In this document: piece after piece, positions 62,401 through 64,000 of the stretch
Layout: every line of letters starts with the position of its first letter
How positions within the stretch are numbered: the stretch's first letter is position 1
From: Muribaculaceae bacterium
Lineage (GTDB): Bacteria; Bacteroidota; Bacteroidia; Bacteroidales; Muribaculaceae
NCBI GenBank assembly: GCA_017557625.1
Contig: JAFYYG010000042.1
Coordinates: 62,001-126,000 of the forward strand
Length of the DNA: 64,000 nt
Direction of reading: 5' to 3'
Translations under genes and position numbers: made by a program
The notes under the pieces: generated by a model
Seen by the model: the letters and a program-made list of their open reading frames with translations, nothing else
Databases searched by the model: none
What the model was told of the DNA's origin: nothing

Positions 62401-63390
62401 ATGAAAATAGGAAACATAGACTTAGGCCCTCGTCCAGTGATGCTGGCGCCCATGGAGGATGTGACAGACGTGTCGTTCCGACAGATTTGCCGTGAACAGG
62501 GTGCCGACATGGTTTATACCGAGTTTGTTAGTGCCGACGCGGTGATTCGCAACATCGACAGCACTTTGCGCAAGATGGTCATCAACCCAGGCGAGCGACC
62601 TGCCGCAATCCAAATTTACGGCCGCGAGGTAGATCCCATGGTCGAGGCCGCCAAAATAGCGCAAGAGGCCAAGCCCGAAGTCTTGGACATAAACTTCGGC
62701 TGCCCGGTGAAGAAGGTGGCGCACAAAGGCGCAGGAGCAGGTATGCTTCGCAACATCCCGCTCATGCTTGAAATCACCCGCGAGGTGGTGAGGGCTGTTG
62801 ACTTGCCTGTAACCGTCAAAACGCGACTCGGCTGGGACTGCAACAACAAAATAATAGTGGAGCTCGCCGAGCAACTGCAAGACTGTGGCATACAGGCCCT
62901 CACGATTCATGGGCGTACACGTTCGCAGATGTATAACGGCGAAGCCGACTGGACTCTAATTGGCGAGGTAAAGAACAACCCTCGCATGACAATCCCCATC
63001 ATTGGCAACGGCGACATCACCACTCCACAAAAGCTTGCTGAATACTACGACCGCTATGGCGTTGACGGCATAATGGTGGGACGCGCCTCAATTGGAGCGC
63101 CCTGGATTTTCCGTGAGATGAAGCAGTATTTGACCCACGGTACCCTGCCTGAGATAAGCCGCCACGAGAAAATGGCGCTGCTGCGCCGCCAGATTGACGA
63201 GAGCATCGACCGCATCGACGAGTACCGCGGCATCCTCCACATCCGCCGCCATCTCGCCGCCACACCACTGCTGAAGGGCATCAAGAACTTCCGCGAGACA
63301 CGCATCGCCATGCTCCGCGCTAACACCAAGGCTGAGCTCACTGCTATCCTTGACTATATTGAGAATGAAATCTTTACTAATATAGATTAG
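62401..63390 (+). CDS. dusB: tRNA-dihydrouridine synthase B
   Basis: FMN enzyme reducing specific uridines in tRNA D-loops. The 329-residue TIM barrel carries the family motifs MLAPMEDVTDVSFRQICRE, DINFGCPVKKVAHKGAGAGML (catalytic Cys), TVKTRLGWD, LTIHGRTRSQMYNGEADW, GNGDITTPQ and GRASIGAPWIF, then the helical tRNA-binding domain (about 240-329). Specificity for DusB over DusA/C is by length and motif pattern, moderately sure. A possible hairpin repeat lies after it at 63431. Confidence 0.94.
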   Translation: MKIGNIDLGPRPVMLAPMEDVTDVSFRQICREQGADMVYTEFVSADAVIRNIDSTLRKMVINPGERPAAIQIYGREVDPMVEAAKIAQEAKPEVLDINFGCPVKKVAHKGAGAGMLRNIPLMLEITREVVRAVDLPVTVKTRLGWDCNNKIIVELAEQLQDCGIQALTIHGRTRSQMYNGEADWTLIGEVKNNPRMTIPIIGNGDITTPQKLAEYYDRYGVDGIMVGRASIGAPWIFREMKQYLTHGTLPEISRHEKMALLRRQIDESIDRIDEYRGILHIRRHLAATPLLKGIKNFRETRIAMLRANTKAELTAILDYIENEIFTNID

Positions 63391-63430
63391 TTGAGAGGAC
63401 AAGAAAACTAGCCTGGGCGTTGTTGATGTA

Positions 63431-63451
63431 CTGCGCCGTAAGCACGGCGTT
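63431..63451 (+). repeat. Possible divergent hairpin repeat
   Basis: Around CGCCGT-AAGC-ACGGCG the flank reads GATGTACTGCG, similar to the TGTGCTGCG start of the repeat stem at 27194. The loop is four bases instead of three and the leader does not match, so membership is doubtful. Confidence 0.35.
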
Positions 63452-63496
63452 CACACTATCAACCATAAAGTATCACCAAAAAATAATACTTTTTTC

Positions 63497-63527
63497 TTGC
63501 AAATATAACCCAGGTTCTTTAATTTTG
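63497..63527 (+). promoter_or_regulatory. Promoter for rpoN
   Basis: TTG at 63497-63499 and TAATTTTG at 63520-63527 with a 20-bp spacer, 24 bp before the ATG at 63552. Confidence 0.6.
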
Positions 63528-63551
63528 TAATCTCAATCAACAATATGCACT

Positions 63552-64000
63552 ATGAGCGAGACTAACGATTTTCAACAGATTCAGAAGCTGAGCCAGGAGA
63601 TGGCTCTCAAGCAAAAGGCGTCGCAGATGCAAGTGATGCTCGGTCAACTCATTGAGATGAATGACGATGAGATAAAAGACCGCATTGAAATGGAGCTTGA
63701 TGATAACCCAGCACTTGAAGAGGCCGAAAGCAATGACAACGACTACGACAACGATAATGAAGGAAGCCTGAATGACGACAACCCTTTTGACTCTGCATTT
63801 TCTCAAAACGATGATGATGAATCTGACCGCTACGATGACGGACTAAGCTATATTCAAACCAAGCGCCGCCAAAACATCGATACCGATGTCTATCGACCAC
63901 CAGTTGTCAACGAGGTCTCAATGTTTGAGGTTCTGATGAGCCAAATAAGGGAACGTGACCTCGACGAGCGTCAGCTGCTGATTGCTGAGTACATCATCGG
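63552..64000 (+). CDS. rpoN: RNA polymerase sigma-54 factor, 5' part
   Basis: Open frame of 149 codons that runs off the window. It begins MSETNDFQQIQKLSQEMALK. The N-terminal activator-interacting region I is Gln- and Leu-rich (MQVMLGQLIEMNDDEIKDRIEMELDDNPALEE, about 27-58) and is followed by the acidic region II (NDNDYDNDNEG, DDDESDRYDD), the classic sigma-54 plan. The core-binding region begins near 125 (MFEVLMSQI). Sigma-54 drives enhancer-dependent promoters, so activators should exist elsewhere. The visible part cannot show the RpoN box. Confidence 0.93.
   Translation, partial: MSETNDFQQIQKLSQEMALKQKASQMQVMLGQLIEMNDDEIKDRIEMELDDNPALEEAESNDNDYDNDNEGSLNDDNPFDSAFSQNDDDESDRYDDGLSYIQTKRRQNIDTDVYRPPVVNEVSMFEVLMSQIRERDLDERQLLIAEYII

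Overview
The window reads as one contiguous piece of a chromosome from a gut-type Bacteroidales bacterium, most likely near Muribaculaceae or Prevotellaceae. The evidence is direct. Promoters carry the Bacteroidetes TTG-N18-20-TAnnTTTG signature instead of sigma70 boxes, and Shine-Dalgarno sites are almost absent. Families largely confined to the order occur (DUF6048, DUF6452, DUF4199, DUF5715, DUF4595, YARHG, BspA-type repeats, type IX-like C-terminal tails). No rRNA, tRNA, CRISPR array, prophage, transposase or plasmid module was seen. Fifty protein-coding genes are supported. One is a 58-residue membrane-protein gene found by hand before dxs; another is a 5' fragment of rpoN cut by the window end.

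Layout. 0-14 kb is mostly housekeeping: rluD, a UDP-glucose dehydrogenase homologue lacking its catalytic Cys, rpsO, a YiiX-like amidase, the leftward block ftsK-lolA-trxB-yqaA with trkH upstream, and an operon of a small membrane protein, dxs, trkA and trkH. 14-27 kb is secreted and surface material: a 1954-residue BspA/DUF285 protein ending in a dockerin-like domain, a 1480-residue modular secreted protein with a type IX-like tail, and two tandem DNA/RNA non-specific endonucleases. 27-36 kb has mnmE, a short orphan gene, a FabK-type flavoenzyme, a leftward operon (DUF4199, glycosyltransferase 2, DUF6452, DUF6048) and ligA. 35-49 kb returns to surface proteins (formylglycine-type fold, a second BspA protein with dockerin, YARHG, GH53 galactanase), then sbcD-sbcC, a SpoU-type rRNA methyltransferase and a secreted PPAD-like arginine deiminase with a truncated dockerin. 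49-64 kb carries a small stress-like operon (thioredoxin, unknown, GNAT, MmcQ, DUF169), an acyl-CoA synthetase/SDR pair, a metallophosphoesterase, nitroreductase, DUF5715, HAD phosphatase, aroB, a DUF4595 lipoprotein, MATE, dusB and rpoN.

The most unusual content is between the genes. At least eight gaps hold tandem arrays with an exact 7-bp period but a different heptamer each time; other gaps hold arrays of period 8, 9, 10 and 19 bp. A hairpin repeat recurs three times, once with four compensatory base-pair changes. A 191-bp non-coding element with nested inverted repeats has MITE-like ends, and its terminal motif occurs alone at two other sites. Together these suggest active but uncharacterised intergenic repeat dynamics. 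Among proteins, the strongest leads are the Cys-less UDP-glucose dehydrogenase and the PPAD-like deiminase whose dockerin is cut off exactly where the next gene begins.
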